Assembly (NCBI GenBank): GCA_016840465.1
Contig: JAEOSH010000019.1
Span: forward strand, 1 to 31,109
From: Candidatus Baldrarchaeum yapensis
GTDB lineage: Archaea; Asgardarchaeota; Baldrarchaeia; Baldrarchaeales; Baldrarchaeaceae
DNA length: 31,109 nucleotides
Direction: 5' to 3'
Shown here: positions 15,355-23,775 of the stretch, in pieces
How positions within the stretch are numbered: the first letter of the stretch is position 1
How the letters are laid out: each line of letters begins with the position of its first letter
The notes under the pieces: generated by a model
The model's input: only the letters and a program-made list of their open reading frames with translations
Told to the model about the DNA's origin: nothing
Databases searched by the model: none
Program-made: the position numbers and the translations under genes

Positions 15355-16098
15355 TCACCTCATAAGTATCGTCGTAACCACATCCACTAACTGGTAAAGG
15401 TCATGCACTATAAAGTCGGGCTCGATGGGGGCTCTCCTTAAAACTTCATAAACCCTTGATGGCTCTCTGAGCAGGAGCACTGCAGTCATACCGACACTTT
15501 TCGCGCCCACGATATCCTTTGTCAACAGGTCTCCAACCATGACCGCCTCATTTGGTGAAACGCCTGCACTCTCCAATGCGTGGAGGAATATCTTCTTATC
15601 AGGTTTTTCGGCGCCCGCATCACTAACCGTAGTTATGCTGTCGAATAGGTAACGTATTTTTAGCGCCTCTAACTGCATTTCTATATAGCTGCGATTCGCA
15701 TCCGTGATGAGCCCTATGTGCATGCCTAAGTTCTTAAGGCGTATGAGAGTTTCCCTAACATCGGGATATAGGCGCACGTACTTCGCATGGTTTCTCTTCC
15801 AGCACTCGCCACACCAGATTATGTCGTCCTTTGTGAAGTTTACTCCGACGTCAGACAGCAGATATTCGAACGTGATCTCGTAGTACTCTCTCCCGGGAAT
15901 AGGATTCCGAACGAACTCATTATAGGCACGTTCGGCACATTTAGTGTACTTCTCGAGTAACTCATCAACCGAAAGGTTTAGCCCGAACCTCTCCTTTATC
16001 TCCTCAACTATGTGTCTGTGCGCCTCCACATCAGATTTTTCATCCATCAACGTGCCGCCAAAGTCAAAAAATATTGCTCTACATACCATAATCTTCAT
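15355..16098 (-). CDS. HAD superfamily hydrolase
   Basis: A 247-residue haloacid-dehalogenase-like hydrolase with a C1 helical cap. Motif I is FFDFGGTL: the nucleophilic Asp is there, but the second Asp of the usual DxD is Gly, a variant known in this superfamily. Motif II is LITDANRS, motif III the Lys in AEKPDKKIF, and motif IV MVGDLLTKD. It is probably a phosphatase of a small metabolite or nucleotide, but the missing general-acid Asp leaves this open. The ATG at 16096-16098 is preferred over an upstream TTG at 16113, as a GGAG sequence lies a few bases before it. It heads a two-gene operon with the MBL protein. Confidence 0.87.
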   Translation of the reverse strand: MKIMVCRAIFFDFGGTLMDEKSDVEAHRHIVEEIKERFGLNLSVDELLEKYTKCAERAYNEFVRNPIPGREYYEITFEYLLSDVGVNFTKDDIIWCGECWKRNHAKYVRLYPDVRETLIRLKNLGMHIGLITDANRSYIEMQLEALKIRYLFDSITTVSDAGAEKPDKKIFLHALESAGVSPNEAVMVGDLLTKDIVGAKSVGMTAVLLLREPSRVYEVLRRAPIEPDFIVHDLYQLVDVVTTILMR

Positions 16099-16368
16099 CT
16101 CCCATCTCCACAAAAAGCATACGTGACCGCATAAAAATGTATTGGCGAATCGGCACTGCTTTAAAATTGCTCATATCCAATAATTCGAGAGCATACTCTC
16201 ATTTGCATAAAGTACTGGAAATAGGATCAATTTTGCCTTTTTCACTATTAGCTTTAGCTTCTTAATCATTCTAACTTTGTTAAGGTCGATGCAGAAATTA
16301 AATCCGTGGTGGTTGCCCGTGCTGACATCGTCTCACTACGATGTACAAAAGTAGTTTTGAAGGACGTT
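16099..16368. other. AT-rich spacer, no gene recognised
   Basis: About 270 bases between the HAD gene start and the end of the decayed surface-protein gene. It should carry the promoter of the leftward HAD/MBL operon. I see no RNA gene or repeat. Confidence 0.45.
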
Positions 16369-18103
16369 TCAAATTTGCAGTTTATCTGGCGACAGAACTT
16401 TATGTCTTTGTCTTCTTCGAATTACATATACGATCGCCCCAACAGAAGCTATTATCGCTGTTGTAATAATTATGTAGAGGTACGATGAGGGAATTTTGAA
16501 AATGGTGGGCTTTACAACATTGAAAACTACAGATACCATTTTCTCGTTACCTGCTAAGTCCACTGCCTTTATTTTCACTATGTGGGATCCCAAGGTTAAA
16601 TTGAAAAGCGTGTAGCTATTACTTCTGCCTATATCAACCTAAGGCCCATTATCAATACTTATACAGAAGTGATCCACTGCGGTTTCGTCATCTCTTGCCA
16701 TCCACTTAATAGTCACATGATTTTCTCCGATAGATGATCCGTTTTGGGGAGATGGAACAGTTATCGTGGGCGGATTCTTGTCGATAGTCTTGAACTCTCC
16801 GTAGTAAATGTAGCGTGGATCCAAATATATAGCTCTGGTGCTTCCATAAGTTAAATTCGAAAATTCGTAAGTTACCGTCACATAGGAGATTTCATTCTTC
16901 ATTTGCGTTATGGTCACTTCCGCCTGTCTAGCAACGTAACTAGTTGCGTTAATGCCGAGAAATTCTCTATCAAGATGGACCGTAGAAATGGTCCTATTAT
17001 TGTACTCGTAAACGTAAGTACCATTTTCAAACTGCTTTGAAGGCAAAATGCTTGTTACATTAAAATAGCCCGGACTTATTTCTTTTGTCACCACTACATC
17101 GTGAATAATTATCATTTTTATTGAAAAAGACTCTCCGGCCTCTAGTTCCTTATAATTGTCATCGATGAGTTCATAAATCTTGAAGTCTGCAACGTCGATT
17201 ATGAAACTAACCTTTAAATCGATCCTATCCTCCTTTTTCACCACTGTGGTTACAAAGTGCACGGTAACATTTGAAACATGATCACCGAAGCGTGCTGTCA
17301 CATTGTGAAACGTAGTGTTCCATCGAATTACAGGATATATGCCATCGTAGGCTGTAGAGACATTGGAGATCGACACCTTGCTTACATTGTAAAAGTCCAC
17401 CTTTATATCATGGATCCATATCGCATTGATCATTGCAACAGACATGAGTGTCTCCTGCCCCATCTTGTAGTAGTAGGAGAAATCGTATCTTGCGTATCCT
17501 TCTACAAAATTCTGGCCGTACTTTGTTTCATTTTCTATCCATTTTGCTACATGTATCAATAAGTAAACGTCTTTCGAAATCGAGACGTTCAGTCTATGTG
17601 AAAATAGCCACGTTATTTTCATGTAAATGTCATCTCTTACATTGACGGAGGAAGTATTATAACTGCTAGTCAGATCGTAATGCGGCATAGAGAGTCTTAA
17701 TACCTCTTCAGGAACCTCTATAAGCATTTTATCCGAGGAAATGTTATTTCCGGCGCCGTCGACCGCCACCACGAACCACGTGTAATTACCGGCTCTCTCA
17801 AATTTGATCGCTTTCTCGTAATATCCGCTTGTCGCGTTAAAGATCATCTCCCAGCTAGTCGAATTGATAACTAATAGAGACATTTACGATATCGTTGTCC
17901 GGGTCTGTAATATTTGCGCAGAAAACTACTACACTGGTATTTACTACCGAATTGTTACTTGGTAATAAGGATACTATGACAGGTGGAGATTGTTTCTCTG
18001 CACATACAGGTTTTCCTGTTTGAAGAAGGGGAATGAATGGTGAAACTCCTAAGAAGATCAGTATTGTTAGTACAGAAAGAACAAAATCATATTTTTTTCT
18101 CAC
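16369..18103 (-). pseudogene. Secreted, membrane-anchored surface protein, disrupted
   Basis: Three open pieces form one protein of about 575 residues. The first (18103-17855) has a signal peptide (FVLSVLTILIFLGVSPFIP) followed by an Ig-like start, VIVSLLPSNNSVV. It shifts frame at about 17870-17885, where VNVSISYQFD ends at a TAG while the next frame continues SLLVINSTSWEMIF. The second piece (to 16639) is rich in Asn-X-Ser/Thr sites and beta-type repeats and ends DHFCISIDNGP at an in-frame TAG (16639-16641); the same frame continues VDIGRSNSYTLF, so a TGG to TAG change is likely. The C terminus has a Gly-Ser-His-Ile Ig-like motif (LGSHIVKIKAVDLAGNEK), a membrane span (YLYIIITTAIIASVGAIVYV) and a basic tail. 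Two lesions argue for a dead gene rather than recoding. Confidence 0.8.
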
Positions 18104-18540
18104 AGAAATACCCTCTCGCGACTTTTGGATACTTACGTAGCATCGATCTTTTAAGCGTTATGATGACAATTTCAGGCAACATCAACTCTGATGCGGATCC
18201 GCCACTATATAACAGTCCAAACATTCGATCACACTCGGCAATTTTTCCTCTTTTACATAAAGAGTGAGATCTTCTGGAGATTTGTAGATCCCCAAGAAGT
18301 TAGGATTGACTTTCTTTTAGATGCATTAATGACATCGTATAAAAAACGTATAAGAAGCCTTGTTCGCGTTATGAATAATGGTGCATAGTATTCTCCGGCT
18401 TAAATGAACTCGTAATCTAATGTCATGAGAAGATATTAAGGAATGGCGATTTCTTTTATTTATTGACGGGTAAAGACTATAACGACAAGAAGTGGGATGT
18501 GGTGGTTATTTTGCCAATAAAGAGCGGTGATGATTTCGAG
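18104..18540. other. Spacer with a possible coding fragment
   Basis: No complete gene is recognised. A plus-strand frame at 18191-18388 ends with a protein-like stretch (IFWRFVDPQEVRIDFLLDA, then LMTSYKKRIRSLVRV), but it lacks a ribosome site and any known motif; it may be a relic. The first part must hold the promoter of the leftward surface-protein gene, and the last part the promoter of the DUF2148 operon. The DUF2148 frame is open from a TTG at 18463. Confidence 0.4.
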
Positions 18541-19071
18541 ATGGAAGCAGTGCTAAGAGTCGGTGAGTTAATGGCTATAAGTGCGCGCACCGCTCCCAAA
18601 GCACGCGGAGTAGATGACATAGAAGTCGCATTGATATACGGCGAGGAAAAGGAAAAACTCGCCGAGCAGATGCAGAGAATTGGAGAAATGACCGGTCTCC
18701 CTCAGTTCAAGAGAGATGCTGAGGGCGTCAGGGGGGCGCACGCGGTCTTATTAGTGGGTGTTAGAGGTACAAACCCCCTAGGACTAAATTGCGGAATGTG
18801 TGGGTTTAGATCCTGTGATGAGTACTCAAAAGCGAAAAAGATAGACACAGGCGGAGTGAGAGGACCCCTATGCGCATTTAAACTCCTAGATCTCGGAATA
18901 GCAGTCGGGTCCGCAGTAAAAACGGCAAGCATACATAATGTTGACAATAGGGTTATGATAACGGTCGGAATCGCGGCACGTATGATGAAGCTACTAAAGA
19001 ATTCGGATGTCATACTGGGCATCCCGATAGTGGCCGCTGGAAAGAATCCATTCTTCGATAGGAAGACGTGA
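18541..19071 (+). CDS. DUF2148 ferredoxin-domain protein
   Basis: A 176-residue protein of the DUF2148 family (described as ferredoxin domain-containing). The N terminus has the family sequence MAISARTAPKARGVDDIE, and the centre a Cys cluster LNCGMCGFRSCDEY with another Cys in GPLCAFKLLDLG, which could bind an iron-sulfur cluster. Later parts (AVGSAVKTASIHNVD) are helical. The biochemical role is not known to me. The ATG at 18541 was chosen because the family normally starts close to this point; a TTG at 18463 would give a 202-residue form. It is followed nine bases later by the enolase-superfamily gene, whose ribosome site overlaps this stop region, so the pair is an operon. Confidence 0.82.
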   Translation: MEAVLRVGELMAISARTAPKARGVDDIEVALIYGEEKEKLAEQMQRIGEMTGLPQFKRDAEGVRGAHAVLLVGVRGTNPLGLNCGMCGFRSCDEYSKAKKIDTGGVRGPLCAFKLLDLGIAVGSAVKTASIHNVDNRVMITVGIAARMMKLLKNSDVILGIPIVAAGKNPFFDRKT

Positions 19072-19080
19072 GGTGATATC

Positions 19081-20229
19081 ATGAGGATTAAGGAGGTTAA
19101 AGGCTATCTCCTAAAGGTGCCATATCCGGAGAAAAAGGCCTTCGCTGCCGCCTGGGAACCCGCACCTCATAAGGACTTCACATTTACACTCGTAGAAGTG
19201 ACCACCGATGAGGGAATCTCGGGATACGCGGGGATGATCTCACGAGGCTTTGAGGTCATCGCATTCATAAAAAGTGCAGTTAGCGAGTTTCTCAAAAGGG
19301 TACCAATCGATCCATTTTACGTCGAAATATTAACGAGACCCTTACGCATAGGTTCCTACTTTGGGCCGCGTGTCGGGCTCGTTGATATAGCGCTCTGGGA
19401 TATCATAGGTAAATCCTTAGGAAAGCCTGTCTACAAACTCTTAGGTGCGGCTAGAGACTACGTTAAAGCGTATATGAGCACGGGGCAGATAAAGAAGGCA
19501 AGAGATCATATAAACGACTTTGAGGAAGCTAGGTCAAAATACGGCTTCAAAGCTGTGAAGTTAAGGTTCCACAGGATGAAATGGGAGGATGATCTGAAGG
19601 TTTTAAAGGAATTCAGGGAGGCATTTCCCGAAATAGAAATAATGGTCGATGCAAACCAAGCATGGACGTACTTCCCTCCTTACTGGGATAGAAAAACAGC
19701 ACTTGCAGTCGCAAAAGAACTGGAAAAGCTTGATGTAGTGTGGCTCGAAGAACCACTACCCATAACGGATCTTGAAGGATATGCAGATCTTCGTAGAAGA
19801 ACATCAGTGAGGATTGCTGGTGGAGAACTGGAGTATGGTCTGCACAGGATAAGAGAGCACTTGGAGAGAGGATGTTTCGACGTAATACAGCCGGATCCAT
19901 GTCTAAGCGGTGGAATTACCGAAATGAAGAAGGTCGCGGCACTTGCAGAAGCGTTCCATGTTTGGTATGTTCCTCATGGGTGGGAGCCCGGGATAGGTCT
20001 GGCCGCATGCCTGCAACTAATAGGAACCATGCCCGACTATTTGTGCCCCTACTTGGAGTATCCTCTTGATCCTCCATTAACTCCGGAAGTTAGAGACGCA
20101 ATACTGACCGAGCCGATAGAACCCCGCGGAGGCTTTGTCAAGATACCCGATAAACCCGGTCTCGGCATAGAAATAGATATGAATGTCGTCAAAAAGTACA
20201 TGATTAAGGAAGTTACCGAGGAAGCGTAA
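19081..20229 (+). CDS. Mandelate racemase / muconate lactonizing enzyme family protein
   Basis: A 382-residue enolase-superfamily enzyme. The capping domain is followed by a barrel with the base motif AVKLRFH (a Lys-x-Arg pattern in place of Lys-x-Lys), the Mg ligands Asp in IMVDANQAW, Glu in VWLEEPLP and Glu in RIAGGELEYG, then DVIQPDPCLSGG and the His of VPHGWEPGIG. It abstracts the proton next to a carboxylate; family members are acid-sugar dehydratases, racemases or cycloisomerases. The Lys-x-Arg and His-Asp pairing suggests a sugar-acid dehydratase, but this is inference. A GAGGTGA ribosome site precedes the ATG. It forms an operon with the DUF2148 gene and ends just before a GC-rich hairpin. 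Confidence 0.9.
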   Translation: MRIKEVKGYLLKVPYPEKKAFAAAWEPAPHKDFTFTLVEVTTDEGISGYAGMISRGFEVIAFIKSAVSEFLKRVPIDPFYVEILTRPLRIGSYFGPRVGLVDIALWDIIGKSLGKPVYKLLGAARDYVKAYMSTGQIKKARDHINDFEEARSKYGFKAVKLRFHRMKWEDDLKVLKEFREAFPEIEIMVDANQAWTYFPPYWDRKTALAVAKELEKLDVVWLEEPLPITDLEGYADLRRRTSVRIAGGELEYGLHRIREHLERGCFDVIQPDPCLSGGITEMKKVAALAEAFHVWYVPHGWEPGIGLAACLQLIGTMPDYLCPYLEYPLDPPLTPEVRDAILTEPIEPRGGFVKIPDKPGLGIEIDMNVVKKYMIKEVTEEA

Positions 20230-20239
20230 AAAATCCTTT

Positions 20240-20321
20240 ATGGGGGAACGGTCGGTCAGCTCACCCACTACCGCATCGCCGACGCTCGGCCAGTGGAGAG
20301 TTCGCTCATCCCGTCCCCCAT
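20240..20321. other. GC-rich nested hairpin between convergent genes (terminator or structured RNA)
   Basis: The ends pair over 11 bp with one bulge: ATGGGGGAACGG (20240-20251) with CCGTCCCCCAT (20311-20321). Inside lie a second helix (CTC..CCACT with AGTGG..GAG) and a third, GCCGA-CGC-TCGGC. Plus-strand TTTTT follows directly, and the minus strand has ATAAAGGATTTTTT, so it could terminate transcription from both sides. Its length, nesting and high G+C in AT-rich surroundings also fit a structured RNA. A tRNA was tested by eye and rejected. No known family was recognised. Confidence 0.5.
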
Positions 20322-20344
20322 TTTTAATATTTTTAGTTCTTGAG

Positions 20345-21916
20345 TTAGAAAATGTTTTCCTTCTCGACCCACTCTGGGAACCACATGTAGTGCTCAAGCG
20401 GGTACGCTTTCTTCAGCCCTGCGTATGTTGGCCTTACCATGGCAATTCTTCCTTTTCTATCCCTGAATAGCTTTACAAGACCCTTTTCTTCGAGAGATAG
20501 CAGTATCTGATCGAGTCTATCGTCACTGACCTCTATATAATCCTTTATGTCGTCTTTTGTCATGTAAAGACCCGGATTCACGACGTAGTTGTCTGCCAGT
20601 ATTTTCAGAATGTCCTCCTCGGTAACCTCGTCTTTCTTTATTTTTTGAGGTGGAATGTTCGTCGGAATCGGGACCTTGATCTCGGGGTCGAAGTAGCGGT
20701 AGACTTTCTTAAATACGTCCCTCATGATCCTGGGTCCCTGCCTGAAGAGTATCAGGCGCATGATCTCGTTTGTTCCGGCAACTATTGGCATTACACGTGC
20801 GGCTCTCCATATCGACTCCACGGGGTAGAACTTCGTCCAGCCGTCCCCTCCCATGCACCGTATTGCATCGTCCGCTATTTTCAGTAGTGACTCGCTGGCA
20901 AAGAGTTTAGCAGCAGTTGCGTCGAGAAGAGGTTGATATCCTTGATCCATCATGTACGCAGTGTAATAAATGAGCAATCTGCTGAGCCTATACCTCCAAA
21001 TCATGTCCGCGATCTTGAACTGGTTGTTGACAAGATCTGATGTCCTCGCGTTAAACTGCACCCTTCTTGTAGTGTGATAAAACGCATTCCTAATAGCTTC
21101 TTTCATCGGCCCCAGACATCCCGCCGCCACAACCGTCCTCTCAAGGTTGAATCCACTCATCATAATGAGCCAGCCATCTCCCTCTCTTCCCAGCCTATTC
21201 TCAACGGGAACCCTGACCTCATCGAGGTCTAAGTATCCGTTATAGACTCCTTCCCATCCGCATAACTCGTTTATTCTCTCCACCTTGAAGCCGGGTCTTC
21301 CCTTCTCCACAATAAACGCGGAAAGGTGGCGATACCTTGCTCTGTCCTCGGGTTTATCGCTTGTGCGTGCATAAACTATATACATGTCGGCAACTCCGGC
21401 ATTCGTGATATATCTCTTCTTCCCGGTTATTACATATTCATCTCCGTCCCTGATGGCTACAGTCTCTACGCTTGCGGCATCTGATCCAACATAAGGCTCG
21501 GTAACGCACACTCCTGTGAGAATTTCTCCTTTTGCTATCTTAGGAAGCCATTTCTCCTTTTGCTCCTTTGTCCCAAAATGAACAATCTGATGCGTACCTC
21601 CGAACATCGTGTCACTAAATGCGGTCCCAACAGCCCCTAGTCTCGACAGCTCTTCAGCAAGAATGCAACATCCGGTCACTCCGTAGTCTTTGCCAAGCCC
21701 TTCGTACTCCTCAGGAATCAGAACGCCGAACCATCCTCTCTTTGCAACTTCCTTTATCAGTTCCCATGGAAACTTACGCTTCCACATGTAAATGTATGAC
21801 TTATGCAGGTTTTCATCCGCGAACACCTCAACCTCGTCGGCAAGCTTGCGTTGCTTTTCGTTCCACCATGGGAACTTCTCCAAGATGATCCCCTCACGAG
21901 TTTTAGCCTGCGGCAA
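20345..21916 (-). CDS. Acyl-CoA dehydrogenase with C-terminal winged-helix-like extension
   Basis: A 523-residue flavoprotein. Residues 1 to about 415 form an acyl-CoA dehydrogenase: FAD/substrate region GVCVTEPYVGSDAA and KRYITNAGVADMYIV, an arginine in FNLERTVVAAGCLG, CMGGDGWTKFYPVE, and the catalytic Glu384 in VAGTNEIMRLIL. It should introduce a 2,3-double bond into an acyl-CoA and pass electrons to ETF. The remaining 100 residues are not part of the family: EEDILKILADNYV, MTKDDIKDYIEVSDDRL and DQILLSLEEKGLVKLFRD read as a winged-helix domain (helices, then a LEEKGLV-type recognition helix and wing). Its job in an enzyme is unclear. There is no evidence of frameshift; the join is in frame. 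It converges on the enolase-family gene across the hairpin. Confidence 0.92.
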   Translation of the reverse strand: MPQAKTREGIILEKFPWWNEKQRKLADEVEVFADENLHKSYIYMWKRKFPWELIKEVAKRGWFGVLIPEEYEGLGKDYGVTGCCILAEELSRLGAVGTAFSDTMFGGTHQIVHFGTKEQKEKWLPKIAKGEILTGVCVTEPYVGSDAASVETVAIRDGDEYVITGKKRYITNAGVADMYIVYARTSDKPEDRARYRHLSAFIVEKGRPGFKVERINELCGWEGVYNGYLDLDEVRVPVENRLGREGDGWLIMMSGFNLERTVVAAGCLGPMKEAIRNAFYHTTRRVQFNARTSDLVNNQFKIADMIWRYRLSRLLIYYTAYMMDQGYQPLLDATAAKLFASESLLKIADDAIRCMGGDGWTKFYPVESIWRAARVMPIVAGTNEIMRLILFRQGPRIMRDVFKKVYRYFDPEIKVPIPTNIPPQKIKKDEVTEEDILKILADNYVVNPGLYMTKDDIKDYIEVSDDRLDQILLSLEEKGLVKLFRDRKGRIAMVRPTYAGLKKAYPLEHYMWFPEWVEKENIF

Positions 21917-22194
21917 ATATCCTTAAAAGTTGATAAAAATAAAGGTTCTCTCGCAGCCGAAGAGGTCTTAAATCCCCCATTCAACTAATTGAGTCGTCAG
22001 ATAGCTATGGACAAATATCATTGCCCATAATCCTCCCCTAAAGCCTTCCTCCTAATCACGGCTCCTCCTTTTATACATGCACTCTCGAGGCGATCCAATA
22101 AATGCTGACGAAAAACACTAAGTCTGTAGCCCCCACATCACTCTCTGTATGTCTGGGGTAATTCGAAATTTTTACTTTCCAACTTTACAAGTTT
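21917..22194. other. Spacer upstream of the acyl-CoA dehydrogenase
   Basis: About 280 bases with no clear gene. On the minus strand TATAAAAGGAGGAGCC precedes a 13-codon GTG frame at 22018-22059, too short and unsupported to call. The promoter of the dehydrogenase gene should be near its start. Confidence 0.4.
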
Positions 22195-22542
22195 TTACTT
22201 TATTGCTTCCCAAACGCCATTAATCATCTTTTCGTATTTTGTGAGGCTTAGTACATCTCTCGCGGAGCTTATTCCTCCCTTCCTGTGTGCAATAAGTAGA
22301 TATTCCCTGACCCTTTCAATATGCCTTCTCACCTCAGGATCGGTGTCCGAGCATCCTATGTCGTAGCTTATTAGTAGGTAAAAACCGTTCCCGATATCTT
22401 CGATGAACATCTTCTCATCACCCGTTATGAACGATGTACAAGCATAACCTTTTGATTTCAGCCTTGTCATAAGCGTTGCGAGTATCGACGCCTCAAATGC
22501 TATTTTATCGGTATTAACATCTTCCTTTTCTCCCCCTTTCAT
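22195..22542 (-). CDS. Hypothetical protein, about 115 residues
   Basis: An acidic-basic soluble protein that I do not recognise. It begins MKGGEKEDVNTDKIAFEA and has amphipathic helices (ASILATLMTRLKSKGYA, RRHIERVREYLLIAHRK) and a beta-rich centre (SFITGDEKMFIEDIG, FYLLISYDIGCSD). There is no signal peptide or membrane span. The ATG at 22540-22542 was chosen; a GTG at 22575 is also in frame. Either start lies within or near the end of the decayed gene at 22514-23105, so it may once have been the second gene of that transcript. It looks intact and coding but the ribosome site is weak. Confidence 0.55.
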   Translation of the reverse strand: MKGGEKEDVNTDKIAFEASILATLMTRLKSKGYACTSFITGDEKMFIEDIGNGFYLLISYDIGCSDTDPEVRRHIERVREYLLIAHRKGGISSARDVLSLTKYEKMINGVWEAIK

Positions 22543-23105
22543 AGTTGTATGCAAATAATGGAACTCGGGCTTCACTAAATATCATCATCCTACGTGGGCG
22601 AGGCCTTACCTGTTTCTTTCGTCCTCTTAGGGTTGATATCAGAATCGACGGAAGAAAGCCCCCGATAAATGTTAGCAGTATTAAAAGTTGCAATGGCAAC
22701 GGTAGCTGTACAACTTCTCCCCGCGGCTGTGCGGCTGTACGAGAACAACGACCGTTATATTCAAGTCAACCGGAAACTCAACATACTTCTTGCCCATCGA
22801 GTACACGACGAGAACTAGTGTACAGGTGCCATTTACCCAACCGTCAGACGGCATTACATATCCACTTATTGAAAAGCTTTGCCTGCTGGTGATCGTAACG
22901 TTTGCGATGAAGTTCTCACAAAGCGCATTGTCTCCCAATAGGAGTCTTGCGTATATTGATAGAACTTTGCGGTAGGCCGATGGATCCTATTACTGAAGAT
23001 TGCCTCGAACACTAACGGTGAGTCTTGTAATATCCTGTCATTCAATACTCCAAAGTTCACAAGTTCTCTGAATGACGTCATGAACGTCACGTTAATGTTT
23101 TTCAT
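22514..23105 (-). pseudogene. Membrane-anchored extracellular protein, frame-disrupted remnant
   Basis: Three minus-strand frames give one protein when joined. The first (from 23105) reads FRELVNFGVLNDRILQDSP, then VFEAIFSN. After a shift near 22980 the second continues AYRKVLSIYARLLLGDN, then FIANVTITSRQSFSISGYV and NGTCTLVLVVYSMG. After another shift near 22715 the third supplies a membrane span (LPLQLLILLTFIGGFLPSIL) followed by a strongly basic tail (RGRKKQVRPRPRRMM). An outside domain with Asn-X-Thr sites, one span and a basic cytoplasmic end is the same layout as the broken protein at 16369-18103. The N-terminal part is missing or further degraded. The family is unknown. Confidence 0.6.
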
Positions 23106-23132
23106 TGTTACGACTTCCGAAAAAAATAATTT

Positions 23133-23725
23133 ATGTGCTTTACGGGAATAAGTTCTCCAATGCTCTCCCTCTATCTAAGTCTACTTGCGATTGTTCATTT
23201 ATTTCATGGAATGAGAGTGATCTTGATGAATTTCTTTAATGGAACGAATCAAACGCCTTTTTCCATTCGCATAATGACACTCTGCATGAGTATTATGATT
23301 CCGTCGGCATATGTTTTAGCGATGCTATTTTGTGTACTCGGTCTCATAGCGGCATTAGGGATCAGCGTAATGATAGCGGTGTCATATGGACTTTTTCTGG
23401 CTTAAAGAGCAGTTTGGAGTGGAGGTATCTTCCTGGTATTTTCATCTCGGCGGCTGTTTCAACATTTATTGTGATTTTGCTGAAAAGTTGTTTTAATCCG
23501 AAGTCCTTGTTTGGCAATGTTCTTTACCTTTTCACGAGTGGTATTATATAATTTTTTATACAATATTATACGACGTTATTGCCAATATTTGGCGGCATTA
23601 ACGCCAAAGATCTGAGAAATATTGGGAGATTTTTCGAAGAAATGCGAATAATCGGGAAATTTGTAAAGTTTGCACTGAGAGTTGAAGAAAAGGTGCTACG
23701 GATGACGAGGAAGTTCCGATCCTAG
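23133..23725 (+). pseudogene. Polysaccharide flippase (Wzx/RfbX-like), C-terminal remnant
   Basis: The first piece (to 23405) is a series of membrane spans, SLYLSLLAIVHLFHGMRV and YVLAMLFCVLGLIAALG, ending VSYGLFLA. After a frameshift near 23400 the second frame continues LKSSLEWRYLPGIFISAAV, then STFIVILLKSCFNPKSLFG. It stops at a TAA (23549-23551), beyond which the same frame continues YTTLLPIFGGINAKDLRNI, then GRFFEEMRIIGKFVK, to a TAG at 23725. Several closing membrane helices followed by a short D-L-R type cytoplasmic helix fit the C-terminal half of a MATE/MOP-superfamily polysaccharide exporter. The N-terminal half is gone, and two lesions break the rest. The assignment rests on topology and overall pattern. 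Confidence 0.6.
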
Positions 23726-23775
23726 TAACAACTGTTATGAATTTTCCGTGATGACTTTTATAATGGGTGATAGTA

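Noticed and set aside
16639-16641. TAG read as pyrrolysine in the surface protein
   Set aside because: TAG ends several intact genes here, and the same gene also has a frameshift, so decay is simpler.
18157-18194. Second C/D box sRNA candidate (ATGATGA ... CTGA)
   Set aside because: The flanking bases do not form a terminal stem and there is no second box pair at the right distance.
18191-18388. Open frame with a protein-like C terminus
   Set aside because: No ribosome site or known motif; listed only as a possible relic within the spacer.
20240-20321. tRNA gene, because of a 7-bp closing stem and 82-base length
   Set aside because: No T-arm with the GTTCRANTC loop and no proper D-arm; the internal helices have a different order.
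22018-22059. 13-codon GTG frame after a TATA-like sequence and GGAGGAG
   Set aside because: Too short, without similar sequence or context to support it.
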